Assembly: GCA_900543055.1 (NCBI GenBank)
Contig: UQQI01000013.1
Coordinates: 1 to 31,627 of the forward strand
From: an uncultured Mollicutes bacterium
Lineage (GTDB): Bacteria; Bacillota_I; Bacilli_A; RF39; UBA660
Length of the DNA: 31,627 nucleotides
Direction of reading: 5' to 3'
A program made the position numbers and the translations under genes. The first letter of the stretch is position 1. Every line of letters starts with the position of its first letter. This document shows, piece after piece, positions 22,574 to 30,371 of the stretch. The notes beneath the pieces are model-generated. The model had not been told where the DNA came from. It was given only the letters and a program-made list of their open reading frames with translations, and made no database searches.

Positions 22574-24649
22574 TTAGTATCTCTCTTTTATAATATTTTT
22601 ACTACAATAATATGTTATTAAGAAATATCCCCCATAAATAAATACTATAAATACTGATGTCATTATAATTGATAGCAATAATTGCTCATCACCAAATACT
22701 TCTAATATTACCATAGCAAACTTTATTCCAAAAACAGAATGAATCAACGCAAGTATTAAAGGTAGCATAAAGAAAATTCCGATTTGTCTAAATAATGCTT
22801 TATTTATCATTTTTTCATCTGTACCAATTTTTCTTAACATTCTAAATCTTTCTTTATTATCACTACTTTCAGATAACTCTTTCAATCCTAATATTGCTGC
22901 ACTACTAATTAAGAATATAATACCTAAATATAGTCCAATAAATGTTACCATAGCAGTAAGACCAACTGTTGCTTCTTTAATTGACAGTTTTGTTGTTCCA
23001 CTTGGAAGAAGATATTCTTTCGATTTAGGATCTTTAGCTAAAGTATTGATGTTATTCTCTATTTCTGTGATTTCATTTTTATCTTGTGTTTTATAATTTC
23101 CTATAAGATGATTTTGAATTAAATAATCTTCATCAATTACATTGTCTGGAACTATGATTATTCCTGTATTGATATGATTACTAGACATTTCGACAAAGCC
23201 ATCTTGGCAAGAATCATATTTAGGTTTTAATGTATGTCCAAATAAGTTTATTGTCTCATGATTTTCTAAAGCAATATTTCTAACTTCAATCATTGACTTA
23301 AAATCAGCAACTATCATATACTCATTGCTATTTAAAGAATATTCTTCATTCCCATAGAATCTTGCAACCTTATTATAATCACTAATTTTCATTATTGATT
23401 CCATGGTGTCATATTGTAGAAAAGGAAAACTTGTTCTAATTTGATTTAATTTTGATCCTAATGTATGATTCATTGTTAAATCAGGAGTTGCATAAGTATT
23501 AACTTCAATATAATCCCTCAAATATTTAGTAATATCAAAATCAAATAAACTAAACATTTCTTTTGTTGTATAATGCGAATTTTTAATTTGATTATCGTTC
23601 CAACCATAACTTCTAAAATTATCATAATATTTATCCATATTCATAGTTGTTGTAAACATAACATCTACTGGAGCTAATTCTTTAATATTAGCATTCATAG
23701 AATTCTTTATTGTGAGACAAGAAGACAATAAACAAATTGTAACAAATAACATTAAACAGATAATAGTGGTTGAGAATACAGTTGTGTTAATTTTACTTGA
23801 AAACTGTCTTAAAGTAAAACTATTTAATCCTTTATAATAGAATTTTTTACTACTTTGAGTAATTCTTAAAATGAGTCCTGAAAATGACCAAAAAATGAAA
23901 AATGTAGATACTACTCCCATTAATATAGGTTTTATAATATCTTTCGCATATTGTAAACTAAGAGTATCAAAAGCTACGATATAATAAGCTCGCCCAAGTA
24001 TAATACAAGATATTATAAATATAAGTATACAAAGAATAGGATTTTTGAGTTTTATAGTTTCTGATTTTTTAGCGCCTTGTAATAAATCAATTAACTTACA
24101 TTTGCTTATACTAAAAGTATTAAATATCATTACTATTAAATACATAATACTAAAGTAGATAATCGTTTTAGTACAGGCCGAAGATGAAAAAACAAATGCG
24201 AATTTAGTTAAGTCGGCTTCAAACATATTAGCAACAAATAGACTCATAAATTGCGAGAGTATTACACCTAGTCCAAGTCCAACAATAAGTGATAAAAAAC
24301 CTATAAATAATGTTTCAAAGAATAGAATCATTGATATTTTTCGTTTGCTCATACCAAGAGTTAAATAAATTCCAAATTCTTTATTCCTTCTTTTCATTAA
24401 GAATCTTGAGGCATAAATAATCAAAAATCCTAAAATAAATGATACAAAGATGCTAACACTAGAAAGCATAGTCATCATTAATTTAATAATTTCTTTGGTT
24501 GATGATGAAACATCCATTAAAACAGTTTGACTTTCTAAAGCATTGAATACATAAAATATTGCTACACCAAGAATCAAAGTAAAAAAGTAGATGGCATAGT
24601 CTTTAATACTTTTCTTGATATTTTTAAGTGATAACTTACAAAGCATCAT
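22574..24649 (-). CDS. BceB-like ABC transporter permease
   Basis: 691 aa. Membrane part of a BceAB-type peptide-detoxifying and sensing transporter. Ten likely helices: four near the N-terminus with FtsX-like sequence (RRNKEFGIYLTLGMSKRKIS near 86-105), a large extracellular domain (about 310-545) between helices, and the C-terminal FtsX-like part (RFRMLRKIGTDEKMINKALF). Size and layout fit BceB/VraE proteins, which act on bacitracin, nisin-like lantibiotics or other lipid II binders; substrate cannot be told. ATGATG start overlaps the end of the ATPase gene by 14 bases. Partner of the ATPase and kinase next door. Confidence 0.9.
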   Translation of the reverse strand: MMLCKLSLKNIKKSIKDYAIYFFTLILGVAIFYVFNALESQTVLMDVSSSTKEIIKLMMTMLSSVSIFVSFILGFLIIYASRFLMKRRNKEFGIYLTLGMSKRKISMILFFETLFIGFLSLIVGLGLGVILSQFMSLFVANMFEADLTKFAFVFSSSACTKTIIYFSIMYLIVMIFNTFSISKCKLIDLLQGAKKSETIKLKNPILCILIFIISCIILGRAYYIVAFDTLSLQYAKDIIKPILMGVVSTFFIFWSFSGLILRITQSSKKFYYKGLNSFTLRQFSSKINTTVFSTTIICLMLFVTICLLSSCLTIKNSMNANIKELAPVDVMFTTTMNMDKYYDNFRSYGWNDNQIKNSHYTTKEMFSLFDFDITKYLRDYIEVNTYATPDLTMNHTLGSKLNQIRTSFPFLQYDTMESIMKISDYNKVARFYGNEEYSLNSNEYMIVADFKSMIEVRNIALENHETINLFGHTLKPKYDSCQDGFVEMSSNHINTGIIIVPDNVIDEDYLIQNHLIGNYKTQDKNEITEIENNINTLAKDPKSKEYLLPSGTTKLSIKEATVGLTAMVTFIGLYLGIIFLISSAAILGLKELSESSDNKERFRMLRKIGTDEKMINKALFRQIGIFFMLPLILALIHSVFGIKFAMVILEVFGDEQLLLSIIMTSVFIVFIYGGYFLITYYCSKNIIKERY

Positions 24650-25400
24650 TCATATCCCCACCAAGTAAAGTAACAACATCAATTATTTTATCAAAGAACT
24701 CTTTACGAGTATCATTTCCTCTATGAAGTTCTTTAAATAATTTACCATCTTTAATGAATATTACCCTTCTTGCGTAGGAAGCCGTAAAAGCATCATGTGT
24801 AACCATTAAAATAGTTGCTCCAAGCTCATCTAAATAATTAAACTTTTCAAGTAACATTTTTGCTGATTTAGAATCCAATGCTCCTGTTGGTTCATCAGCA
24901 AGAACTAATTTTGGATCTGTAATAATAGCTCGAGCAGATGCTACTCTTTGCTTTTGACCTCCACTCATTTGATAAGGATATTTCTTTAATACATCTTTAA
25001 TATCCAATTCTTCTGCAACCTTTTTTATTTTTGTATCAATTTCTTTAGCACTCACATTTTGAATTGATAAAGAAAGAGCAATATTTTCATAAGCTGTTAA
25101 GGTATCCAACAAATTAAAATCTTGAAAAATAAAGCCAAGTTCTTCTCTCCTAAATCTATTTAATTCATTTCCTTTCAACTTTGTAATATCAACTCCTGCA
25201 ACATAAATATGTCCACTTGTTACATTATCAATAGTAGAAATAACATTTAAAAGAGTAGTTTTACCAGAGCCACTTGCTCCCATGATAGCAACAAATTCTC
25301 CTTTATCGACTTCAAATGATAAATTATCAATGGCTTTTGTTAAAGACGAACGACTACCATAATATTTTTCAATTTTGTCAACTTTTAAAATGCTTTCCAT
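24636..25400 (-). CDS. BceA-like ABC transporter ATPase
   Basis: 254 aa. Walker A GASGSGKT (41-48), Q-loop FQDFN (Q93), signature MSGGQKQR (145-152), Walker B LVLADEP (165-171), switch histidine in MVTHD. The sequence fits the MacB/LolD/BceA group. It energises the BceB-like permease and, with the BceS-like kinase, forms the flux-sensing complex known for Bce systems. ATG with SD AAAGGAG. Response-regulator-type boxes lie upstream (25464-25490), so the cognate regulator probably activates it under peptide stress. Confidence 0.92.
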   Translation of the reverse strand: MESILKVDKIEKYYGSRSSLTKAIDNLSFEVDKGEFVAIMGASGSGKTTLLNVISTIDNVTSGHIYVAGVDITKLKGNELNRFRREELGFIFQDFNLLDTLTAYENIALSLSIQNVSAKEIDTKIKKVAEELDIKDVLKKYPYQMSGGQKQRVASARAIITDPKLVLADEPTGALDSKSAKMLLEKFNYLDELGATILMVTHDAFTASYARRVIFIKDGKLFKELHRGNDTRKEFFDKIIDVVTLLGGDMNDAL

Positions 25401-25427
25401 AATATTTTTCTCCTTTCACTTAACAAT

Positions 25428-25490
25428 GATATACTAAAAAAAACATTTTGTCGTTCGTTCAATATTACAGAACATTACAATTTTGTAACA
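25428..25490 (-). promoter_or_regulatory. bceA promoter with response-regulator boxes
   Basis: On the coding strand: TGTTAC, TGTAAT, TGTAAT at about 10-11 base spacing (25485-25490, 25474-25479, 25464-25469), then a weak -10 TATATC (25428-25433). TTACAATTTTGTAACA (25475-25490) is identical to the box before the response regulator gene. Direct repeats on one helix face are typical of OmpR-type regulators. Confidence 0.65.
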
Positions 25491-26510
25491 TTATTTTAAA
25501 ACATCATAAAATTTATTTTTAGCAAAAGTAATAAAAACTCTTGTATATTCATTTTCTTTTGATTCAATTTCAATTTTATGCCCAAGTTTTTTACAAAGAT
25601 TTTTAGCAATATATAATCCCATTCCTGTTGATGTAGTTTTTTCTCTTCCATTTGTTCCTGTAAAAGTTTTATCAAAGACTTGTCTTATATCGCTAGACTT
25701 TATTCCTATACCATTATCTTCTATAATTAAAACTGTGGTATCAAGATTATCTTTTACATAAATCTTAATATAAGAGTTATCTATGTTCCTTTTATATTTA
25801 ATACTATTATTTATTATTTGATTTAAAATAAACTCTAACCATTTAGAATCAGTAAATACTTTATAATTTGTTTTATCAACTATAAATTCTACTTTATTAT
25901 CTAATAAATCGTCCATGTTCTTAATTCCAACATTTTTAATAACTTTAGATAAATCAACTTCTTTTATAAAATAGTCTTTTTCAGCGTTTTCACTTCTTAC
26001 ATAATAAAGAACTTGATCTACATAATCCTCTAATCTTTTTAAAATATTTTTAGTTTTTCTATCTAAAATATTTTTTTGATTATTAAGAGTTAAAACTAAA
26101 CTGGAAAGAGGTCTTTTTACTTCATGAATCCACATTTCTATATATTCTTTATTATCTAATAATTGTTCTTTCTCTATTCTTACATTTTCATTCATAGATT
26201 TATCTATTTCATATAATGCTTGACACAAAAGTTCACCTTCATAAAACTCTGGTCTATTAAGAGTTTCTAAAACAAGATACGCCTTATCAAGATTATCTAT
26301 ATTTGTTAAAAGATCAGTATAGAATTTTTGTTTCCTAAAAAAATCAGTAAGAAATAATAATATATATGTAACAAGTAAAATAATAGTAATTGCTATAATA
26401 ATAGATTTGTCTGATTTAAAAGCCAGTAAAACTAAAAGAATTATAAAATAGCAAAATAATGCAGTAACAATAGAATATAATCTATCTTTTAGAAAACTAT
26501 TAAATTTCAT
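25491..26510 (-). CDS. BceS-like intramembrane-sensing histidine kinase
   Basis: 339 aa. Two N-terminal helices (about 13-31 and 36-55) with almost no extracellular loop, which marks intramembrane-sensing kinases that need an ABC transporter as sensor. H-box MWIHEVKRPLSS (H129), N-box NQIINNSIKYK (230-240), DNGIGI and TGMGLYIAKNL for ATP binding. ATG overlaps the TGA of the response regulator (ATGA). Lies directly upstream of bceA. Confidence 0.92.
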   Translation of the reverse strand: MKFNSFLKDRLYSIVTALFCYFIILLVLLAFKSDKSIIIAITIILLVTYILLFLTDFFRKQKFYTDLLTNIDNLDKAYLVLETLNRPEFYEGELLCQALYEIDKSMNENVRIEKEQLLDNKEYIEMWIHEVKRPLSSLVLTLNNQKNILDRKTKNILKRLEDYVDQVLYYVRSENAEKDYFIKEVDLSKVIKNVGIKNMDDLLDNKVEFIVDKTNYKVFTDSKWLEFILNQIINNSIKYKRNIDNSYIKIYVKDNLDTTVLIIEDNGIGIKSSDIRQVFDKTFTGTNGREKTTSTGMGLYIAKNLCKKLGHKIEIESKENEYTRVFITFAKNKFYDVLK

Positions 26511-27181
26511 GACAAAATGTACCCTTGACCTTTTCTAGTATCTATTGCATCTTCATATCCTATTTCTTTTAATTTATTTCTAAGTCTGCTAATATTTACT
26601 GTTAAAGCATTATCATTTACAAATTCAGTATTATCCCATAAAGTAGTCATAAGCTCATCTCTTGTTACAATTTTGTTTTTGTGTGATAGTAAATATGAAA
26701 AAATAATCATTTCGTTTTTTGTTAAGACAATTTCTATACTGTCTTTTTTGATAATTCCTTTTTGAACATCAAATAATAAATCTCTATAAGATAGCTTATT
26801 TGAGTTTGCACCATAATTTGTCTTTATTCTTTTTAGAACTGCTCCAATTCTTAAAAGAAGAATATTAGGATTATATGGTTTAGTTATATAATCATCTGCT
26901 CCATAAGAAATAGATAATGCTTCATCTGTTTCACTATTTTTACTTGTAACCATAATAACAGGAGTATTAGTTGATTTTCTTAAACTTTGAAGTAATAACT
27001 CTCCATTCATATAAGGAATATTAATATCAAGTAATAATAAATCTGGAGCTACTCTTAATATTTCATTTAAGGAGTTATTAAAATCTTGTAATACGACCGC
27101 TTCATATCCACTATTTTGTAATAGTTCTTTTAACTCGCTACTTATTGATTCATCATCTTCAACAATCATAATTTTATTCAT
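26507..27181 (-). CDS. BceR-like OmpR-family response regulator
   Basis: About 224 aa. Receiver domain with acidic pair (D9, D10), phosphoacceptor D52 in LLLLDINIPYMNG, T in VIMVTSK and K in DDYITKPYN; C-terminal winged helix (LTKNEMIIFSYLL, TVNISRLRNKLKEIGYEDAI). ATG 27179-27181 with SD GGTGA is preferred over the GTG at 27193. Phosphorylated by the BceS-like kinase, it should bind the two identical boxes and activate bceA and its own operon. Its stop is TGA, evidence for the standard code. Confidence 0.93.
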   Translation of the reverse strand: MNKIMIVEDDESISSELKELLQNSGYEAVVLQDFNNSLNEILRVAPDLLLLDINIPYMNGELLLQSLRKSTNTPVIMVTSKNSETDEALSISYGADDYITKPYNPNILLLRIGAVLKRIKTNYGANSNKLSYRDLLFDVQKGIIKKDSIEIVLTKNEMIIFSYLLSHKNKIVTRDELMTTLWDNTEFVNDNALTVNISRLRNKLKEIGYEDAIDTRKGQGYILS

Positions 27182-27207
27182 ATCTTTCACCACATTTCTT
27201 ATATATT

Positions 27208-27252
27208 ATTATATCATGAATGAAGTATCTCTGACCTTACAATTTTGTAACA
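27208..27252 (-). promoter_or_regulatory. Promoter of the two-component operon with response-regulator box
   Basis: On the coding strand extended -10 TGATATAAT (27208-27216); the -35 position (GGTCAG) is poor; directly upstream sits TGTTACAAAATTGTAA (27237-27252), an inverted repeat TTACAA-TT-TTGTAA on the + strand. A box abutting a weak -35 suggests activator-dependent, positive autoregulation. Confidence 0.7.
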
Positions 27253-27253
27253 T

Positions 27254-27280
27254 AAAAAAACAAATCATAAAAGATTTGCT
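27254..27280 (-). terminator. Terminator after the small membrane protein gene
   Basis: On the - strand GCAAATC, TTTTAT loop, GATTTGT (one G-U) followed by a T run. It isolates the regulator pair from the bceRS promoter. Confidence 0.75.
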
Positions 27281-27284
27281 CTAT

Positions 27285-27296
27285 AAATTGTAATTT
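27285..27296. repeat. Cargo palindrome AAATTGTAATTT, copy 3
   Basis: Overlaps the stop codon of the 86-aa gene and precedes its terminator, the same placing as copy 1. Confidence 0.6.
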
Positions 27297-27555
27297 ACTT
27301 TACTTTTTTTAATTTCTTAATAAGAATAATAAGGACTTCAGTTGCTATTGTTAATATAAATGGAAAACCTACCATTCTTACTAAAACTAATTTTGTTGGT
27401 GGTGTAGTCCATATATATAATCCAAATATATAAAAGAATGCTATTGTTAGTAATAAATAACCAATATAGATTCCTATTGCTTTTAAGATTCCTTTCAAAA
27501 CTTTATTCGTAATCTCTCTCCCAAATTGTAATTTGTAATTATTCACAAGTTCCAT
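27295..27555 (-). CDS. Small two-helix membrane protein next to a cargo regulator
   Basis: Up to 86 aa, two hydrophobic segments (IGIYIGYLLLTIAFFYIFGLYIW and GFPFILTIATEVLIILI) and a lysine-rich tail. Overlaps the end of the preceding HTH-membrane regulator gene by 17 bases. The start is unsure: the ATG at 27555 has no ribosome site; a TTG (27498 region) follows a GGGAGAGAG run that directly adjoins palindrome copy 4. Could be a partner or anti-regulator of the 188-aa protein. No family recognised. Confidence 0.5.
   Translation of the reverse strand: MELVNNYKLQFGREITNKVLKGILKAIGIYIGYLLLTIAFFYIFGLYIWTTPPTKLVLVRMVGFPFILTIATEVLIILIKKLKKVK
27523..27534. repeat. Cargo palindrome AAATTGTAATTT, copy 4
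   Basis: Inside the 5' part of the small membrane protein frame, just before GGGAGAGAG on the coding strand, so it could also block translation or mark the true gene start. Confidence 0.55.
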
Positions 27556-28105
27556 TATTATTTTTAAAATAATTTTCTATATTTATCATTGAATTGTCAA
27601 TATTGTTAAAATCTACAATCTTATTTATTTCATCTGACATTTTTTTAGAACAATTATTACATTTAAAATAATTGTTTGTTCCAAATTCTATTTGATACTT
27701 TTTATTATCAATAGAACATATTGTTGTCGCACTACTTTCCACATTAGCATTATCTTTTTTAACAACTGTATAAGTTCCTAGTCCAATAATTGCAATTATC
27801 ATAAATATAATATATCCAATGAATACAAATCCTATTACTTTTAATATTTTGATTATTATTCCTGCTAGTCGTTCTGTATTACTTATTTTGTTCATTAAAA
27901 ACTCCTTTGAATCATTATCCAAGATTTCATCAACACTAACATTAAATGCTTTTGACATTTTTTTTAATTGCTCTGGATTAGGTGTTGTTTCACCTAATTC
28001 CCAATTAGAAATAGTTTGTCTTGTAACATCTACTTTTTCACCTAATTGTTCTTGCGAAAGTCCATTTTTCTTTCTTAATTGTAAAATTTTATCTCCTAAA
28101 TTCAT
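27539..28105 (-). CDS. HTH-membrane regulator with outside domain, cargo copy 3
   Basis: About 188 aa. XRE domain (LQLRKKNGLSQEQLGEKVD, RQTISNWELGETTPNP, SVDEIL), a linker, one membrane helix (IGFVFIGYIIFMIIAIIGLGTYTVV, about 92-116), then an ~70-residue domain that should face outside, with four cysteines (CSIDN, FKCNNCSKK, GTCE). This makes it a candidate one-component transmembrane sensor. ATG 28103-28105 has SD GAAAGGAG; the ATG at 28144 has none. The operator-like 12-mer lies 96 bases upstream. Followed by the small membrane protein. Confidence 0.82.
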   Translation of the reverse strand: MNLGDKILQLRKKNGLSQEQLGEKVDVTRQTISNWELGETTPNPEQLKKMSKAFNVSVDEILDNDSKEFLMNKISNTERLAGIIIKILKVIGFVFIGYIIFMIIAIIGLGTYTVVKKDNANVESSATTICSIDNKKYQIEFGTNNYFKCNNCSKKMSDEINKIVDFNNIDNSMINIENYFKNNNGTCE

Positions 28106-28200
28106 TCTTTTTCTCCTTTCACAAAAATTATATACTATTAGCATTTAACATATCTACATAAGTTTTTTGGAATTTTGTCAAAGAGTTTTAACATTTTATC

Positions 28201-28212
28201 AAATTACTATTT
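28201..28212 (-). promoter_or_regulatory. Shared operator-like 12-mer, copy 3
   Basis: AAATTACTATTT, 96 bases before the start of the 188-aa regulator and 29 bases after the prgI stop. AAACTCT then TTGACA follow on the coding strand; TTGACA is a good -35, the matching -10 is weak. Confidence 0.6.
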
Positions 28213-28240
28213 ATCTGTTTGTCTTTTTAATTATACCATT

Positions 28241-28504
28241 TTATTTTAAATAAATATATTCTTTACACTTAAAAACATATTTAAAAAGTAAAATAACTAC
28301 TTTATACATACGATTTTTTTTAGAAAGATTTATAGGAATCAATAAAAATGCACATACTGATAAAAATACTAATGCTTGTAATTTAAAATTAGTGAAAGCA
28401 AATAATATTAAAAATATCATAAGCATAGGAAGTCCTATATAAAGGTCTGTCATTTCTATATATTTTCCTAAAGTCTTTTTAATACTTTTTATTGTTATAT
28501 ACAT
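28241..28504 (-). CDS. PrgI/VirB3-like membrane protein
   Basis: 87 aa. Two close hydrophobic segments (MLMIFLILFAFTNF and ALVFLSVCAFLLIPI) after a basic start, and the end FKCKEYIYLK, the KEYIY-type ending recalled for PrgI family proteins. Inner-membrane component of the T4SS that works with VirB4. ATG with SD AAGGGAG, 6 bases after the VirB6-like stop. In related elements the next gene is virB4; here the cargo intervenes. The last residue or two could be insertion-derived. Confidence 0.8.
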   Translation of the reverse strand: MYITIKSIKKTLGKYIEMTDLYIGLPMLMIFLILFAFTNFKLQALVFLSVCAFLLIPINLSKKNRMYKVVILLFKYVFKCKEYIYLK

Positions 28505-28510
28505 AATTTA

Positions 28511-29887
28511 TCACTCCCTTGAACGGTATCTTCTTCGATACATATTTCTTTGTGGCATAATAGAACTTACGGCTTCACCCATATTTTCACGACCGTGCAT
28601 CCTCATATTTTTACCGATATTTGATGGTGTTGAATTTTTAACTTTACCACCAAATTTTTCAATAGTATTTCCAATACCATTTTGAATACCACTTTTAATT
28701 GGATTAGAGTTTGAACTATTATTACTTTTGATATTATTACCAAATTTTTGGATAGCACCTCCAATAGAACTCACAAGTTTATTTCCTCCAAATCTTCCTA
28801 GAGCAGAAGCACCAACACCTAATCCAAAGGAAGTAGCACCACTAATAGCATTTCCTCCAATATGAGTTGCAGTAGATAACGCATGACCATAGCTCATTAA
28901 ACTCATTAATTGTTCTCGACCAGAATTAGCACTAACATTTGAACCAATGAATCTATTAACAACTTGTGATCCAGTTAAAAGGAATGTTCCACATCCAACA
29001 AACATTAATGATTTTAAAGCCATATCTTTAAAGTTAGAATCACTAAAGAAAGTTGTACTATTAATGGCTTGCATTACAATTACAGTTATACCAATAATCA
29101 TCATAACTACTGCACCTTGTAGCATTAAAGAAACTAATTGTTCTATAACGGCAGATCTTCGTTGTTTATTTCCAATAGAAGTAGCAAATACTATTGGACT
29201 TATTAAAAATAAAAACAAAAATTCTATTTGCCTACGAGCGAGCATCATGCCACTAAAGAAAAGAGCATATAAGAAGAAACCGCCTACAATAATAGCCATT
29301 ATCCAGTTTATATTATATTTATAATCTTTTTCATCTGGTAGTATCCATTTCTTAGAAGTTACATATTTATCGTTAAACATTCGTTTCTTAGTAAAATTAC
29401 TATTCTTGATATTAGCACTTATATCTTCTTTCTTAAATTCATCGCTTGCTTTATAACCATCTGAATAATCAACATACATAGTAAGCATAGCACTAGATAA
29501 AGTAGTACCACTATTTGAAAACATAGAAGAAGTATAACCACTTAATTTCATAGATAAAGTATTGGCTTGTGAAAATAAGAAAACGCTCATTAACACAAGC
29601 ACACTACATTTAATAATTTCCATAACTATTTGATGAGTGGATAATCCCTCATCTGGATCTAATATTTTCATTACAAATCGCCAAGCAATAAATAATGCTA
29701 ATAATGTTATAGCAATAGCAATTATTCCAGAATGAAAATTAGAAAACATGGTATTATCCGAAACACTATCAACAATATCATATAAGTTTAGTTCTTTCAT
29801 TATATTAAATAATGTATCTACTAGTTTATAGATAAAATCAATTACAGCCCAACCTAATCTTCGGAGTAAATCTAGAGCACTTAACAT
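28511..29887 (-). CDS. VirB6/TrbL-like conjugation channel protein
   Basis: 458 aa, polytopic. About six or seven helices: near 50-70 (GIIAIAITLLALFIAW), 88-108, 195-220 (WIMAIIVGGFFLYALFF), 222-240 (FLFLFLISPIVFATSI), 255-275 (GAVVMMIIGITVIVM) and 290-310. The C-terminus (340-458) is Gly/Ser/Asn-rich and basic, ending in an RRRYRSRE-type tail, as in Gram-positive TrbL-like proteins. Forms the inner-membrane pore of the T4SS. ATG with SD TAGGTGG. Position after the VirB2-like gene fits. Confidence 0.88.
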   Translation of the reverse strand: MLSALDLLRRLGWAVIDFIYKLVDTLFNIMKELNLYDIVDSVSDNTMFSNFHSGIIAIAITLLALFIAWRFVMKILDPDEGLSTHQIVMEIIKCSVLVLMSVFLFSQANTLSMKLSGYTSSMFSNSGTTLSSAMLTMYVDYSDGYKASDEFKKEDISANIKNSNFTKKRMFNDKYVTSKKWILPDEKDYKYNINWIMAIIVGGFFLYALFFSGMMLARRQIEFLFLFLISPIVFATSIGNKQRRSAVIEQLVSLMLQGAVVMMIIGITVIVMQAINSTTFFSDSNFKDMALKSLMFVGCGTFLLTGSQVVNRFIGSNVSANSGREQLMSLMSYGHALSTATHIGGNAISGATSFGLGVGASALGRFGGNKLVSSIGGAIQKFGNNIKSNNSSNSNPIKSGIQNGIGNTIEKFGGKVKNSTPSNIGKNMRMHGRENMGEAVSSIMPQRNMYRRRYRSRE

Positions 29888-29897
29888 ATAACACCAC

Positions 29898-30209
29898 CTA
29901 GAATAGACTGATAATTAAGTTTACTAAAGATATGGCTAAAATGATTCCTACGATACCAAACATTGTTTGAATGATTCTTTGTTTAACATGGGCTTTTCTG
30001 TCAACATCAGCAACGGCATACATAATAAAGCCAACTACTAATGAAACACCTGCTAGAGCGATACCAACTCTTAAACACCAATCAGTTAAAGTTTTAATGG
30101 CTTTTAATATTGTATCAATATTGTAATTACCACCATCTAATTTTGTTATTGCTAGTGTACTTATAGTATTCCCTATATTGTATAGAGAATTTTCTATAAG
30201 TTTAAACAA
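29898..30209 (-). CDS. VirB2/TrbC-like small membrane protein
   Basis: 103 aa with two helices (about 48-68, VGIALAGVSLVVGFIMYAV, and 82-102, MFGIVGIILAISLVNLIISL), separated by the basic loop DVDRKAHVKQR, the TrbC/VirB2-type fold of a pilin-like T4SS subunit. No obvious signal peptidase site. TTG start with SD GAGGTG 7 bases before it. First gene after the 30276-30359 structured element, which may be its leader. Confidence 0.82.
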   Translation of the reverse strand: MFKLIENSLYNIGNTISTLAITKLDGGNYNIDTILKAIKTLTDWCLRVGIALAGVSLVVGFIMYAVADVDRKAHVKQRIIQTMFGIVGIILAISLVNLIISLF

Positions 30210-30275
30210 TAAGCAACACCTCGAAATTTATATTTTTATTCATCAATTATCATCCTCCTTAATAAAATAAGAAAA

Positions 30276-30359
30276 AGAGCAAAATAGTGATATAATAAGT
30301 TTGTTATTGATTTTTAATAACACTAGAGTTAGCCCTAACTAGCTCTTTTATTTTGCTCT
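30276..30359. other. Compact structured element 5' of the VirB2-like gene
   Basis: AGAGCAAAATA (30276-30286) and TATTTTGCTCT (30349-30359) are perfect inverted repeats enclosing two hairpins: TGTTATT (30302-30308)/AATAACA (30316-30322) and AGTTAG-CC-CTAACT (30327-30340). On the - strand the closing stem is followed by T5, so it may act as an attenuator or terminator between ssb and the virB2 operon. The + strand carries an extended -10 (30288-30296). Confidence 0.6.
30288..30296 (+). promoter_or_regulatory. Possible + strand extended -10 opposing the operon
   Basis: TGATATAAT, identical to the mraY and bceR -10 elements but on the opposite strand. A transcript would start near 30303 and run through both hairpins to CTCTTTTATTTT, a short antisense RNA of some 50 nt. 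No -35. Confidence 0.3.
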
Positions 30360-30371
30360 AATTTCATTTGA

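Larger units (their letters stand above)
21118..28240. other. Regulatory and ABC-transporter cargo module inside the T4SS operon
   Basis: About 7.1 kb between prgI and virB4, which are normally neighbours. Holds three HTH-membrane regulators, a small membrane protein, a BceRS-like two-component system and a BceAB-like transporter, each unit with its own terminator or promoter. Two families of 12-mer repeats (AAATTACTATTT and AAATTGTAATTT) are scattered through it, with one near each edge. No transposase or integrase is present in it. Confidence 0.7.

Noticed and set aside
21118..28240. Transposon or insertion sequence carrying the regulatory cargo
   Set aside because: No transposase, terminal inverted repeats or clear target duplication could be found at its edges; the 12-mers near the edges also occur internally.
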